NCBI GenBank assembly: GCA_034412795.1
Contig: DAOUMD010000132.1
Location: forward strand, 1-64,000
Length of the DNA stretch: 64,000 nt
Reading direction: 5' to 3'
From: JAUVPY01 sp034412795
Lineage (GTDB): Bacteria; Chloroflexota; Anaerolineae; 4572-78; NAK82
In this document: positions 1 through 9,300 of the stretch, in pieces
How positions within the stretch are numbered: the stretch's first letter is position 1
Layout: every line of letters begins with the position of its first letter
Position numbers and translations under genes: made by a program
Notes under the pieces: model-generated
What the model was told of the DNA's origin: nothing
Seen by the model: only the letters and a program-made list of their open reading frames with translations
Databases searched by the model: none

Positions 1-242
1 ATTATCTGCACGGTTCTGGTGTTGCTGTGAAGCCTGGAAGCCTGCGTCTCCGTGTAATTTATTTCGGTGGATTACTTGAAGGCACATTCGCAAGGCGCAT
101 TCGCCCAGAATCATTACGCTTTACGCCCTACGTTTTACGGATGTGTCTGGCAAAGCAAGCCAAATTGTCAACCAGTTCTCTTGGCAAAATGAACCATGCC
201 GCTCAGCGTTTCGCCGTTTTGCCCACTATTGAGCACACAGTG

Positions 243-2270
243 ATGAGATTGAAGGTATGCTTTGGGTTTGGGATCTCGTGCGCTCTTTGGGTCTTGAGTG
301 CGTGTCAGGTGACGCCTGGTTGGGTCTGGGAGAGGGCCGAAGCCGGTCTACCCCGTCAGGCAGTGGTGCTGGCTCTAGCTGTCGATCCAGCGCGCTCTGA
401 TCGAATGTGGGCCGGATATTACGCCCCCGGCGGTCTGGCTACCAGCGATGATGGGGGGCAAACGTGGATCATCGGCGCTCAAGGACTGGGCGATAATCCT
501 ATTTTTGATCTGCTGCACCTCCCAAGCGACGTCCTCTGGGCAGGGACCCGGGATGGTTTGCTGAAAAGCGCAGACGGGGGAACAAGCTGGAAATCGACAG
601 ACCCCGATGAGGGCCTGCCCTCGGCAACCGTCTTCGCCCTGGCAGCCGACGAGTCTGGACAGGTTTACGTTGGATTGAATGACGCCGGACTGTATCACCG
701 AGAGCCAGACGAGGGGACGTGGGAACCGCTGGCTCGTGACGAGCCACTAAGCACATCGGCGGTCCTAGCATTGGCAATTTCACCCGATGGGAAGTATCTA
801 TATGCGGGCACCGCGGGGCAGGGGCTGTTTGCAAGCCAGGATGCCGGGCAAACGTGGACTGCTGCCTTTCCCGGCGACTACGTCCCCAATCTGGCGCTTA
901 ATCCCCGGCGTCCAACAGCGGCGGTTGCCAGCTTGCGCGACCGCCTGGTCCGAACCCAAGATGGCGGTCAATCCTGGGAGACACTGGCTATTGACTGGGC
1001 GCGCGATGAGGTGGTATCTCTACTATGGCTGGCGGACTCCACCACGGAGTCGCCCACCGGCAGAGTTGCAACCGGAACACTCTTTGCTGGTAGCGGAGAA
1101 GGCCAGGTATATTGCAGTCAAAATGACGGCGAATCCTGGGAAAAAGTTGGGGTGGGTGTGCCGACACAAGGCGGGATATTGGCTTTGGCGGCGGCTGGCG
1201 ATCGGCTCCTGGCCGGAACCTGGACCGGCATTTATGCCACCAGTTTGCTAGCGGGCGGAACAGGGCAAGCACAAGTGAACCAGTGCGGCGATGCCGGTAA
1301 GGGCTGGACGTACCTGTCACCGCCGCTAGGTATGCCCAATGCCAACGTTCTCCTCGCCGCGGATTCGGGGCTGCTGATCAGTACCCGCGCCGGACTTTTC
1401 CGTTGGCAGCCAACGGCGCACCGTTGGGCAGAGGTACCTCTGAGCCACTCGCCGAGCAACCAAAGTTCTCCGCCAGGGGGCGTGGCGGCGCTAGCGAGTG
1501 CCCCGTCAGATGGGCAGGTGGCTTACGCGGGGGCAGCCGGCGGTGGACTGTACCGCAGCGACAACGGAGGTGCAACCTGGACACGAGTAGCCTCAGGCCA
1601 GGAGATCGGTATCCGGGCCCTGGCCGTTGCGCGACAGGACCCGGAACACATCTACATACTGGCCGCCTGGGAGCGGATGTACGAGAGTACTGATGGTGGT
1701 CGAAGCTGGCAAGCTCGATGGACCGGGCTAGGCGTGACCACCGAGGCGATCAGTCTGGCGCCAGACCCGGCGAGTTCTTCGACCGTATACCTGGGCACCG
1801 ACACCGGCCTGTACCGCAGCCGCTACGGAGGTAAAGACTGGCGACCGCTAGGCCGCCGACTGGATGATCAGACAGTACTGGCCCTGGTGGCCCGTCCTTC
1901 TCCAAATATTGAGGAAGGGACATCGGTCCTTTACATCGGGGCAACGCGCGGTGCGTACCGGAGCTACGATGAGGGAATCACGGTCGAGCCGTGGGGGCGA
2001 GGGCTGGAGGATATATCGGTGACAGCGATACTCTTTGATCCCAAGGACCCGCAGGCCATCTACGTAGGCACGGCCGGGGCCGGACTCTACGCTTCGGCCG
2101 ATGCAGGTGACACGTGGCAGTCCATAGGTCCGCCCGAGCTGGCGGAGGAGGTTGTGGAGACAATGGCGTGGGGTCCGACAGGGGAACTGTTTGTTGCCTC
2201 AGCGAGCGGTGTGTGGAGGGGCAGTAAGGATAAAGATTCTACGAAACTACAAGACGGCTTTTGGAATTAG
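243..2270 (+). CDS. BNR/YCF48-type beta-propeller lipoprotein
   Basis: This is a secreted, lipid-anchored repeat protein of about 675 residues. The open frame extends upstream to position 27, but I chose the ATG at 243 because it begins a clear lipoprotein signal peptide (MRLKVCFG..., lipobox VLSAC with Cys 21); the upstream part looks non-coding. The rest is a run of sialidase/BNR-like blades with the recurring pattern S-x-D-x-G-x-T-W (for example SDDGGQTW, SADGGTSW, SQDAGQTW, SDNGGATW, SADAGDTW), each followed by phrases like LYAGT or VYVGT. Such repeats form one or two propellers and occur in YCF48/HCF136-like and sortilin-like proteins. No catalytic Asp-box sialidase residues could be assigned. 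The role is probably extracellular binding or scaffolding. It stands alone and is convergent with the Rieske gene. Confidence 0.8.
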   Translation: MRLKVCFGFGISCALWVLSACQVTPGWVWERAEAGLPRQAVVLALAVDPARSDRMWAGYYAPGGLATSDDGGQTWIIGAQGLGDNPIFDLLHLPSDVLWAGTRDGLLKSADGGTSWKSTDPDEGLPSATVFALAADESGQVYVGLNDAGLYHREPDEGTWEPLARDEPLSTSAVLALAISPDGKYLYAGTAGQGLFASQDAGQTWTAAFPGDYVPNLALNPRRPTAAVASLRDRLVRTQDGGQSWETLAIDWARDEVVSLLWLADSTTESPTGRVATGTLFAGSGEGQVYCSQNDGESWEKVGVGVPTQGGILALAAAGDRLLAGTWTGIYATSLLAGGTGQAQVNQCGDAGKGWTYLSPPLGMPNANVLLAADSGLLISTRAGLFRWQPTAHRWAEVPLSHSPSNQSSPPGGVAALASAPSDGQVAYAGAAGGGLYRSDNGGATWTRVASGQEIGIRALAVARQDPEHIYILAAWERMYESTDGGRSWQARWTGLGVTTEAISLAPDPASSSTVYLGTDTGLYRSRYGGKDWRPLGRRLDDQTVLALVARPSPNIEEGTSVLYIGATRGAYRSYDEGITVEPWGRGLEDISVTAILFDPKDPQAIYVGTAGAGLYASADAGDTWQSIGPPELAEEVVETMAWGPTGELFVASASGVWRGSKDKDSTKLQDGFWN

Positions 2271-2271
2271 C

Positions 2272-2583
2272 TCAGGAAAGCGCCACCCAAACGCTACCCT
2301 CTTTCACTTTGGTAGAATAGCTTTTAACGCCATCAGAAGCGGGTGGCCCAATAACCTGACCGCTGGTCACGTCGAACTGGGCGCCATGCCAGGGGCAACT
2401 GACCGTAGTGCCACGCAAGGAACCTTCACCCAGTGGGCCACCTCGATGGGGGCAGGTGTTATCAATGGCATAAAACAGACCTTGGATGTTGAATACGGCA
2501 ATCTGTTTGCCGTCAACTTCCACAACGATCCCTTTGCCAGAGAGAACGTCGTCGATACTGACTACTCGCCTGAACCCAGTCAT
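2272..2583 (-). CDS. Rieske [2Fe-2S] ferredoxin-like protein
   Basis: A 103-residue stand-alone Rieske domain. Both cluster-binding loops are visible: CPHRGG (Cys44, His46) and CPWHGAQFD (Cys63, His66), the C-x-H...C-x-x-H pattern that binds a [2Fe-2S] cluster. Length and the lack of a signal peptide or membrane helix fit the soluble ferredoxins of ring-hydroxylating dioxygenases or NirD-type nitrite reductase subunits. No oxygenase or reductase partner is encoded nearby, so its electron partner is unknown. It ends two bases from the convergent propeller gene. A generic electron-transfer role is the safest statement. Confidence 0.88.
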   Translation of the reverse strand: MTGFRRVVSIDDVLSGKGIVVEVDGKQIAVFNIQGLFYAIDNTCPHRGGPLGEGSLRGTTVSCPWHGAQFDVTSGQVIGPPASDGVKSYSTKVKEGSVWVALS

Positions 2584-2661
2584 TCAAAATCTCCAGTGAT
2601 TGGGAAGAGATGACGGTCGTAAGAATGCAGACCTGTAGACCAAGCTCCCGGCCATGTCCGC

Positions 2662-3021
2662 CTAAACCGGAACCACATTCACTGCCTGCGGCCCCTTGAT
2701 CGTCTCTTCTACCTCGAATTCCACTTGCTGTCCGTCTTCCAGCATCCGGACCCCTTCTCCCAGACCCGTCTTGTGCACGAAGATCTCCTCTCCGTTTGTT
2801 AAGGTGACAAAGCCATACCCTTTTTGGGAGTTAAACCACTTCACCACACCCTGAGCCTTGCCCTCGGAATTGGTGAGCGGCATTAACTTTTGACAACGGG
2901 GACAAAACTCAGGAGGTGTCAGCGGCAGATCTTTTTCCGCCAGCGCCCGCTGGGCAGTGACAGTGAACACAAACTCTCGCCCACAATGCTGGCAGGTTAC
3001 CATAGTATCTACAAAGTTCAT
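2662..3021 (-). CDS. Zinc-ribbon/cold-shock domain fusion protein
   Basis: A 119-residue two-domain protein. Residues about 7-46 form a treble-clef/zinc-ribbon with two Cys pairs (CQHCG and CPRCQ). Residues about 56-119 are a cold-shock domain with the RNP1-like motif KGYGFVTL and the FVH motif (IFVHKTGL), expected to bind single-stranded RNA or DNA. The start ATG overlaps the stop of the upstream gyrase-type gene in an ATGA arrangement, and GAGGAGC sits just upstream, so translation is probably coupled to that gene. The fused ribbon may add nucleic-acid or protein contacts. Classical CspA-type proteins are only about 70 residues long. Confidence 0.85.
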   Translation of the reverse strand: MNFVDTMVTCQHCGREFVFTVTAQRALAEKDLPLTPPEFCPRCQKLMPLTNSEGKAQGVVKWFNSQKGYGFVTLTNGEEIFVHKTGLGEGVRMLEDGQQVEFEVEETIKGPQAVNVVPV

Positions 3022-5699
3022 TTTGTGCTCCTCGATTTTTTCCCTGCCGAACGAGATGACGTGCCTTTCCGACTTGATCGAGCCTTGCTCGTTTTAGAGC
3101 TGCTTCGTTGACTGGAGGCACTAGATGTGCCTTTGCGACTTGATCGAGTCTTGCTCGTTTTTGAAGCGCTACGCCGAGCGGAGGACCGAGAGGTGCGTCC
3201 CTGACTGGCTGGCTTGGTCGCCTCAGCCTCCACCGGCGACAAGGCCAGCAAGGTCGCCAATCGATCCCGCCCACGAATGGCTATCAACTCCCTGCCTTGG
3301 GTAGCGCGGCGAGCCTTCGGCAGGCTTCGGACAAACACGGCTTTGCTATTTCCCTTGGCGGACACCATTAGCAGCCGGTCAGAAGCATTAGCCACCACCC
3401 CGACTGCCAGTTGACCTGTCTTAGCCGACAGGCTGGCAGTAGCCACGCCTGCCCCATAGCGTCCCTGGGTGGGGTATTCGCTTAGAGCGGTGCGCTTTCC
3501 GATACCCATCTCAGAAATGACAACCACATCGCCCCGAGGGCGGTAAACTCCCATACCCACGAGCCAGTCCTCATCACCCATCTTGACGCCCAGCACCCCG
3601 CCGGCTGGCAGGCCCATAGGCCGGACATCCTCCTCAGAGAAACGAATAGCTTGGCCGTTGGAGACAATGAGGATCACATCCTCCTTGCCGGCGGTGCGAA
3701 CTGCCCAGCCTAGTGCATCGTCCTTGTCCACCTTCATGATAGTGATTTCGTTGGTACGCGCGGCACACAGGTCAGCCAGGGTGACTCGTTTAACCCGGCC
3801 CTTTCGACTGGTCAAGAAAAGATAGCCAGATTGACCATTTGCCTCTCGGTCTCCAGGGGGATCCATGGGAGGTAACGCGAGTGCAGCAGTTACGGTCGGC
3901 TGTGTAGAAAGGCCCGCCAGTTCCGCGACGGACAGCCCTTCACCAGGGGTCGCTCCCGACGGGACCCGGTGAGTGGGCACCACAATAGCCTTGCCATGCT
4001 CGGTGAAGAGGTATAGATTATCTCGGGTGTTAGCCGTAGCAATGGCGACCAGGGGATCTTTCTGTCGACCTCGGGCCGGCTCTACACCCTGGTCTATAGC
4101 CCAGCGACAGACCCGCCCACTCTCGCTGACGGCGACGACTACGTCTTCTTCCGGTACCAGATCCCGAGCCGTAAGCTGGCTTTTCTCGCCAGCCACGATA
4201 AGGGTGCGACGCGGGGAGCCGTATTGCGATTTGAGTTCCAGCAGGTCGTCCTTGATGACGCCTAGAATTTTCTTGGGGCTGCTCAGCAGGCTTTCCAGCT
4301 CTTTGATGCGCTTCAGCACCTCTTTGTATTCAGTCTCGATTTTCTTGCGCTCCAAGGCAGCCAGACGACGCAATGGCATATCAAGTATTGCCTGAGCCTG
4401 AACTTCGGTCAGCTTGAACTTGCGGCGGAGGTTTTGGCGAGCCGTGTCCACAGTACGTGAGGACCGGATGGTTGCTATGACGTCGTCCAGATTGTCCAGC
4501 GCCACCAACAACCCCTCTAACACGTGGGCGCGTTGTCGAGCCCTGTCCAGTTCGTAGTGGCTACGACGTGTGATAATTTCCTGCCGGTGCTCGATGAAAA
4601 GCTGCAAGGCACGCTTGAGTGGAAGTAAGCGCGGTTCGCCGCCTACCAAGGCCAACATATTCATTCCGAAAGTCTGCTGCATTGGCGTTAGCTTGAAGAG
4701 CTGTTCGAGCACCTGACGCGGCTCGACGGTACGGGTCAGCTCAATGACGATACGCATGCCCTGTCGGTCGCTTTCGTCGCGTAGATCGGTAATGCCTTCG
4801 ATCTTGCCATCACGAACCAATTCGGCAACACGCTCAATGAGGTTGGTCTTGTTGGTCTGATAAGGCAACTCAGTGACTACGATGCGATGTCGGTTGCGTG
4901 TCATCTCTTCAATGTGCGCTTTTGCTTGCACGGTGAAGCGACCACGCCCTACGGCGTATGCGCTCCGAATGAGGTCGGCGTCTTCGTCACTGGCATCAGC
5001 TCCTCGTGCATAACGATAGACGATACCACCAGTGGGGAAGTCTGGCCCCTGGACGAACTGAAGCAAGTCTTCTACTGAAATGGCATCCCCTTTGCCTTTC
5101 GCCATGTAGTCAATTATAAAAATAAGAGCGTCACAAATTTCGGCCAGGTTGTGAGGTGGCACGTTGGTAGCCATAGCCACCGCAATGCCCGAAGCACCGT
5201 TGATGAGGAAATTGGGTAACTTGGCCGGCAAGACCTCAGGCTCTGTGAGACTACCATCGAAATTCTCAATGAAGTCGACGGTCTCTTTGTCGATATCGGC
5301 CAACATCACCTGGGATAAGATGGTTAGCCGCGCCTCGGTATAGCGCATCGCTGCTGGGGGATCGCCGTCAATGGATCCAAAGTTGCCTTGACCATCTACC
5401 AACGGAGCGCGCATGGAGAAATCCTGCGCCATACGGGCCATGGCCTCGTAAACGGCAGCATCACCGTGCGGATGATATTTCCCCAGCACTTCACCCACAA
5501 TTCGCGCACTCTTTTTGTAGGGAGCGCTGGCGTGAAGCCCCATATCGTGCATTGCATACAGAATGCGACGATGGACTGGCTTGAGCCCATCGCGCACGTC
5601 CGGCAGCGCACGGGATACGATGACGCTCATGGCGTAGTCCAGGTACGCCTCCTGCATTTCTGTTTCAATGTCCACAAGTCGGACGGTGCCAATCTCCAT
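3018..5699 (-). CDS. gyrA: DNA gyrase subunit A (type IIA topoisomerase, A/ParC family)
   Basis: An 893-residue breakage-reunion subunit that cuts and religates DNA. The catalytic Tyr is Tyr120 in AAMRYTE. The quinolone-determining region reads HPHGDAAVYE, so the position equal to E. coli Ser83 is Ala and the one equal to Asp87 is Glu. The C-terminal domain shows pinwheel-type repeats. Its GyrA box is degenerate (QGRYGAG at about 745-751 against the consensus QRRGGKG), which leaves room for a ParC-like enzyme. Residues 831-893 are a Ser/Arg/Lys-rich tail containing two near-identical 22-residue units, matching a 66-bp tandem repeat at about 3061-3192. The gene follows rpsU and is translationally coupled to the zinc-ribbon/cold-shock gene. 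No gyrB is in the window. Confidence 0.93.
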   Translation of the reverse strand: MEIGTVRLVDIETEMQEAYLDYAMSVIVSRALPDVRDGLKPVHRRILYAMHDMGLHASAPYKKSARIVGEVLGKYHPHGDAAVYEAMARMAQDFSMRAPLVDGQGNFGSIDGDPPAAMRYTEARLTILSQVMLADIDKETVDFIENFDGSLTEPEVLPAKLPNFLINGASGIAVAMATNVPPHNLAEICDALIFIIDYMAKGKGDAISVEDLLQFVQGPDFPTGGIVYRYARGADASDEDADLIRSAYAVGRGRFTVQAKAHIEEMTRNRHRIVVTELPYQTNKTNLIERVAELVRDGKIEGITDLRDESDRQGMRIVIELTRTVEPRQVLEQLFKLTPMQQTFGMNMLALVGGEPRLLPLKRALQLFIEHRQEIITRRSHYELDRARQRAHVLEGLLVALDNLDDVIATIRSSRTVDTARQNLRRKFKLTEVQAQAILDMPLRRLAALERKKIETEYKEVLKRIKELESLLSSPKKILGVIKDDLLELKSQYGSPRRTLIVAGEKSQLTARDLVPEEDVVVAVSESGRVCRWAIDQGVEPARGRQKDPLVAIATANTRDNLYLFTEHGKAIVVPTHRVPSGATPGEGLSVAELAGLSTQPTVTAALALPPMDPPGDREANGQSGYLFLTSRKGRVKRVTLADLCAARTNEITIMKVDKDDALGWAVRTAGKEDVILIVSNGQAIRFSEEDVRPMGLPAGGVLGVKMGDEDWLVGMGVYRPRGDVVVISEMGIGKRTALSEYPTQGRYGAGVATASLSAKTGQLAVGVVANASDRLLMVSAKGNSKAVFVRSLPKARRATQGRELIAIRGRDRLATLLALSPVEAEATKPASQGRTSRSSARRSASKTSKTRSSRKGTSSASSQRSSSKTSKARSSRKGTSSRSAGKKSRSTK
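3061..3192 (-). repeat. 66-bp tandem repeat inside gyrA tail
   Basis: Two adjacent 66-bp units, the first at about 3061-3126 and the second at about 3127-3192, both starting GTGCCTTT on the plus strand and sharing CGACTTGATCGAG. They are in frame and encode the repeated basic segments SKTSKTRSSRKGTSS and SKTSKARSSRKGTSS of the gyrase tail. Confidence 0.75.
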
Positions 5700-5719
5700 A
5701 GAGCAATCCTCTGAGTTTC

Positions 5720-5754
5720 AAAAAGAGAGGGGGCGACTGCTCGGCGCCCCCTCT
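5720..5754 (-). terminator. Rho-independent terminator after rpsU
   Basis: Read on the minus strand, a perfect 10-bp GC-rich stem (AGAGGGGGCG / CGCCCCCTCT, loop of about nine bases) is followed by CTTTTT. It lies just upstream of the gyrase start at 5699 and downstream of rpsU, so it probably separates the two transcription units. The 5700-5996 gap contains nothing else that I recognise. Confidence 0.75.
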
Positions 5755-5996
5755 GTCTGCATTAACTGGATGTATGTCACGTTCTCAGAGTGGTCTTTCC
5801 CAAAAGGGTCTACGCAGACTAGTAGGGTAACATTTCCGCACAGAGGCCCCTTCAGGAAAAGCTAAGATTTAGAGTCAGAATCGTCTAAAATTGATACGAA
5901 ACTCTTCCAAACCCAGCTTTCGGGTAGGTTCGGCGCGTAGTTTTCCCACTAAAGCGTGTTGAGGCCCTAAGACAGGACGCCCTACCGTACCCATAG

Positions 5997-6206
5997 TTAC
6001 CGTTGTTGTTGTTTCGCCATCCTTCGCAACATTTTACGCCGTGCTTTTCGCGCTGCGCGCTGTTTCGCCAGACGGCGTTGCTCGCTCTTTGAAACATACC
6101 AGCGCTTTTTGCGATAGGTACTGAGAATACGTCCCTTAACAACTTCTTTCCGGAATCGTTTCAATAGACTCTCTTGCGATTCACCCGGCCGCAGTGTCAC
6201 ACTCAT
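5997..6206 (-). CDS. rpsU: 30S ribosomal protein S21
   Basis: A 69-residue highly basic protein with the S21 pattern: an N-terminal segment (SVTLRPGESQESLLKRFRK) followed by an Arg/Lys-rich helix (SKSEQRRLAKQRAARKARRK). S21 binds the 30S platform near the anti-Shine-Dalgarno region and helps translation initiation. The ribosome-binding site is very strong (AAGGAGGTGA, about eleven bases before the ATG). It lies downstream of rpoC and may be co-transcribed with it. A terminator at 5720-5754 follows. Confidence 0.95.
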   Translation of the reverse strand: MSVTLRPGESQESLLKRFRKEVVKGRILSTYRKKRWYVSKSEQRRLAKQRAARKARRKMLRRMAKQQQR

Positions 6207-6315
6207 TGTTTTGATCTCACCTCCTTTCTCGACAGGAGATTTCTCGGAAAGTGCCTGAAAGCAGCCCAGACTCCTCAGCCTGACTCACCAGATACGGGAG
6301 TCGTGAGCGGCTCAT

Positions 6316-9300
6316 CTAAATCATTTCTAACTCATCGCTCTCGGCGTCCTGCATATCCATCTCTTCGACATCTTCAATTTCGCTCTCAATCGCCTGGTCG
6401 AAGATGCCCTCCACATCCAATTCGATATCCCCGTCTCCATCGGCCTGGCTCATTAACTCTTCTTGACGCTCTCGGTGCTGGTAATAGCCAGTGCCGGCTG
6501 GAATAAGCTTACCAATGATGACATTCTCTTTGAGGCCATATAGCTCATCCTCTTTGCCCTCAATGGCAGCCTGCGCAAGCACATTGATTGTGTGCTGGAA
6601 CGATGCGGCCGAGAGGAAACTGTCGGTGTTGAGAGCAGCTTTGGTGATCCCCAGCAAAACGGGCCGTCCATTTGCAGGTCGCTTGCCTTCGGCAATGAGC
6701 CGGTCGTTCATCCTCTGGAATTTCAGGCTGTCAATTAGCTCACCCGGCAAGTACTCGCTGTCGCCACTTACAGTAACACGGACTTTATTGGTCATCTGAC
6801 GAACAATGAGCTCAATGTGCTTGTCGTGGATCGATACGCCTTGCGAGCGATATACTCGCTGAACTTCCTCCAGCAAGTACACTTGCGCCGCTTCACGGCC
6901 CAAAATGCGCAGAATGCGGTTGGGATTCTTAGAGCCCTCGGTTAGCTGCTGCCCAGCGGCCACCATGCTACCAGATTCGACGCGTAGGCGAGCTGCTGAC
7001 GCCACTTCGTATTCATATTCATCTTTGTATTCCCAGCGCACAACAACGTTGTGATCACTCCGCTGAACGATTCCAGCGTGCTCAGCCAATATCTCTTTGT
7101 CACCACGCTTAGCTAACCGCGTACGTGCAGCGATTTCATCTCCATCCTCGACCAAGACTGCCCAGTTACCGGGGACTTCGTGCACATCCTCGCGCATCTC
7201 GGAAAAGGTCACTTTGAGCATACGCCCGCCGTCTTCCGTGGTCAGCAACTCTGCCCGGCCGTCAATATCCGAGATAATCGCTTCACCTTTGGGATTGCGA
7301 GCCTCAAACAGCTCTTGGACGCGCGGCAAACCGTGGGTGATGTCTTCGACACCGGCCACACCACCTGTGTGGAAGGTACGCAACGTAAGCTGGGTGCCTG
7401 GCTCGCCGATGGATTGGGCTGCGATGATGCCCACCGCTTCGCCCACCTGCACCAGGCCACCTCGGGCCAGGTCACGTCCGTAGCACATGCCACAGATGCC
7501 ATGCTCGAGTTCGCACGTCATGGGGGTACGGACGTAGGCCTCGGTTATACCGGCCTTCATAATCGCCTGAGCTTCGGCTCCCTCAATCATCTGGCCACGA
7601 TCAAGAATAACCTCACCGGTTTCTGGATCAACAATTTTGCCAGCAGCCACACGCCCGAAAATGCGTTCCGCCAGCGACTCGCCGATTCTCTTCGATGTAT
7701 CTTCACGAATCCACTCGCCAGCGTTGGTTCCACAGTCAATAGCGTTGATGATCAAATCCTGCGCAACATCCACCAGCCGCCGGGTGAGATATCCAGCGTC
7801 GGCCGTACGCAGCGCCGTATCAGCCAGCCCCTTGCGTGCACCGTGAGTGGAGATGAAGTATTCCAGGGCGGTCAGGCCTTCGCGGAAGTTGGATCGGATC
7901 GGCAAGGCGATGATACGCCCCGACGGGTCAGCCATCAATCCGCGCATACCGGCCAACTGGCGGATCGGCTGGAAACCGCCTTTGGTCGCACCTGAGTCGG
8001 CCATGATGCGAATGGGGCTCCGGGCATCGATGGAATCGCGCACTGCTTCGGTTACATCATCGGTCGCCTGGGTCCAAAGCTCAACCGTCTTTACATATTG
8101 CTCATCCTCGGTGATGAGGCCGCGCCGATACTGCTGCTCAACCTTTGCCACCTGCTGGCTCACTTCTTCGAGGATCTGCCTCTTAGCCTCAGGCACCGTG
8201 ATATCTGAAACGGCAATCGTCGTGCCAGACTTGGTAGCATATTTGAAGCCAATGCTCTTGATATCATCAACCAGCTTAGCCGTTGCTTCTGACCCTAGCT
8301 TCTGATAACAAGTGCCCACCAGATCTTGCAGCTTTCCCTTTTCGAGCACATCGTTGACAAAGCGCAATTCGTCGGGCAAGATTTGGTTGAAGAGCGCGCG
8401 ACCGACGGTAGTCTCCACAGGATATTTTCGAGCGATGCGCCGTTCGGTAACCCTCATCACCTTGATCTTGGCGTGGAGATCAACTTTCCCCAAAGCGTAG
8501 GCCAAGGCAACTTCGTCCAAATCGGCGAAGATTTTGCCTTCACCTTGCCTGCCATCTTCCGCCATCGTGAGATAGTAAACACCCAGCACCATATCCTTGG
8601 TGGGTCCCACGACCGGCTTACCATTAGCCGGCAACAACAGGTTTCTAGATGAGAACATCAACTCGTGGGCCTCGACCACCGCCTTCTGCGACAAGGGAAT
8701 ATGAACGGCCATCTGGTCGCCGTCAAAGTCAGCGTTGAAGGCAGTACAGACCAAGGGGTGAATTTGAATTGCGCTGCCCTCGACGAGCACCGGCTCAAAA
8801 GCCTGAATTCCCAGCCGGTGCAACGTGGGCGCACGGTTGAGCAGGATGGGGCGCGTCTGGATGACCTCTTCCAGCACTTCCCACACTTCGGGCCGTTGCT
8901 GCTCGACTATGCGCTTGGCTCCCTTGACGTTGTTAGCATAGTTGTATTCCACCAACTTTTGAATAACGAAGGGGCGGAATAACTCTAAGGCCATACTTTT
9001 GGGCAGACCGGCCTGATGCAGTTCGAGTTCAGGTCCGATGACAATGACAGATCGTCCGGAGTAATCCACCCGCTTGCCCAGCAGATTGCGGCGGAATCGT
9101 CCCTGCTTACCCTTGAGCATATCGGAAAGTGACTTGAGCTGCCGTCGCCCTCGAGACGAGACAGCCTTGCCGCGCCGGCTATTGTCGATAAGTGAATCGA
9201 CTGCCTCTTGCAGCATACGCTTCTCATTGCGCACAATCACGTCAGGCGCGCTTAATTCCAGCAAGCGCTTTAGCCGATTGTTGCGATTGATGACGCGACG

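Noticed and set aside
27..242. N-terminal extension of the first propeller frame
   Set aside because: A complete lipoprotein signal peptide starts at 243; the upstream residues have no export signal or similarity.
7180..7995. 271-residue plus-strand open frame over rpoC
   Set aside because: A shadow of rpoC with no recognisable domain or start signal.
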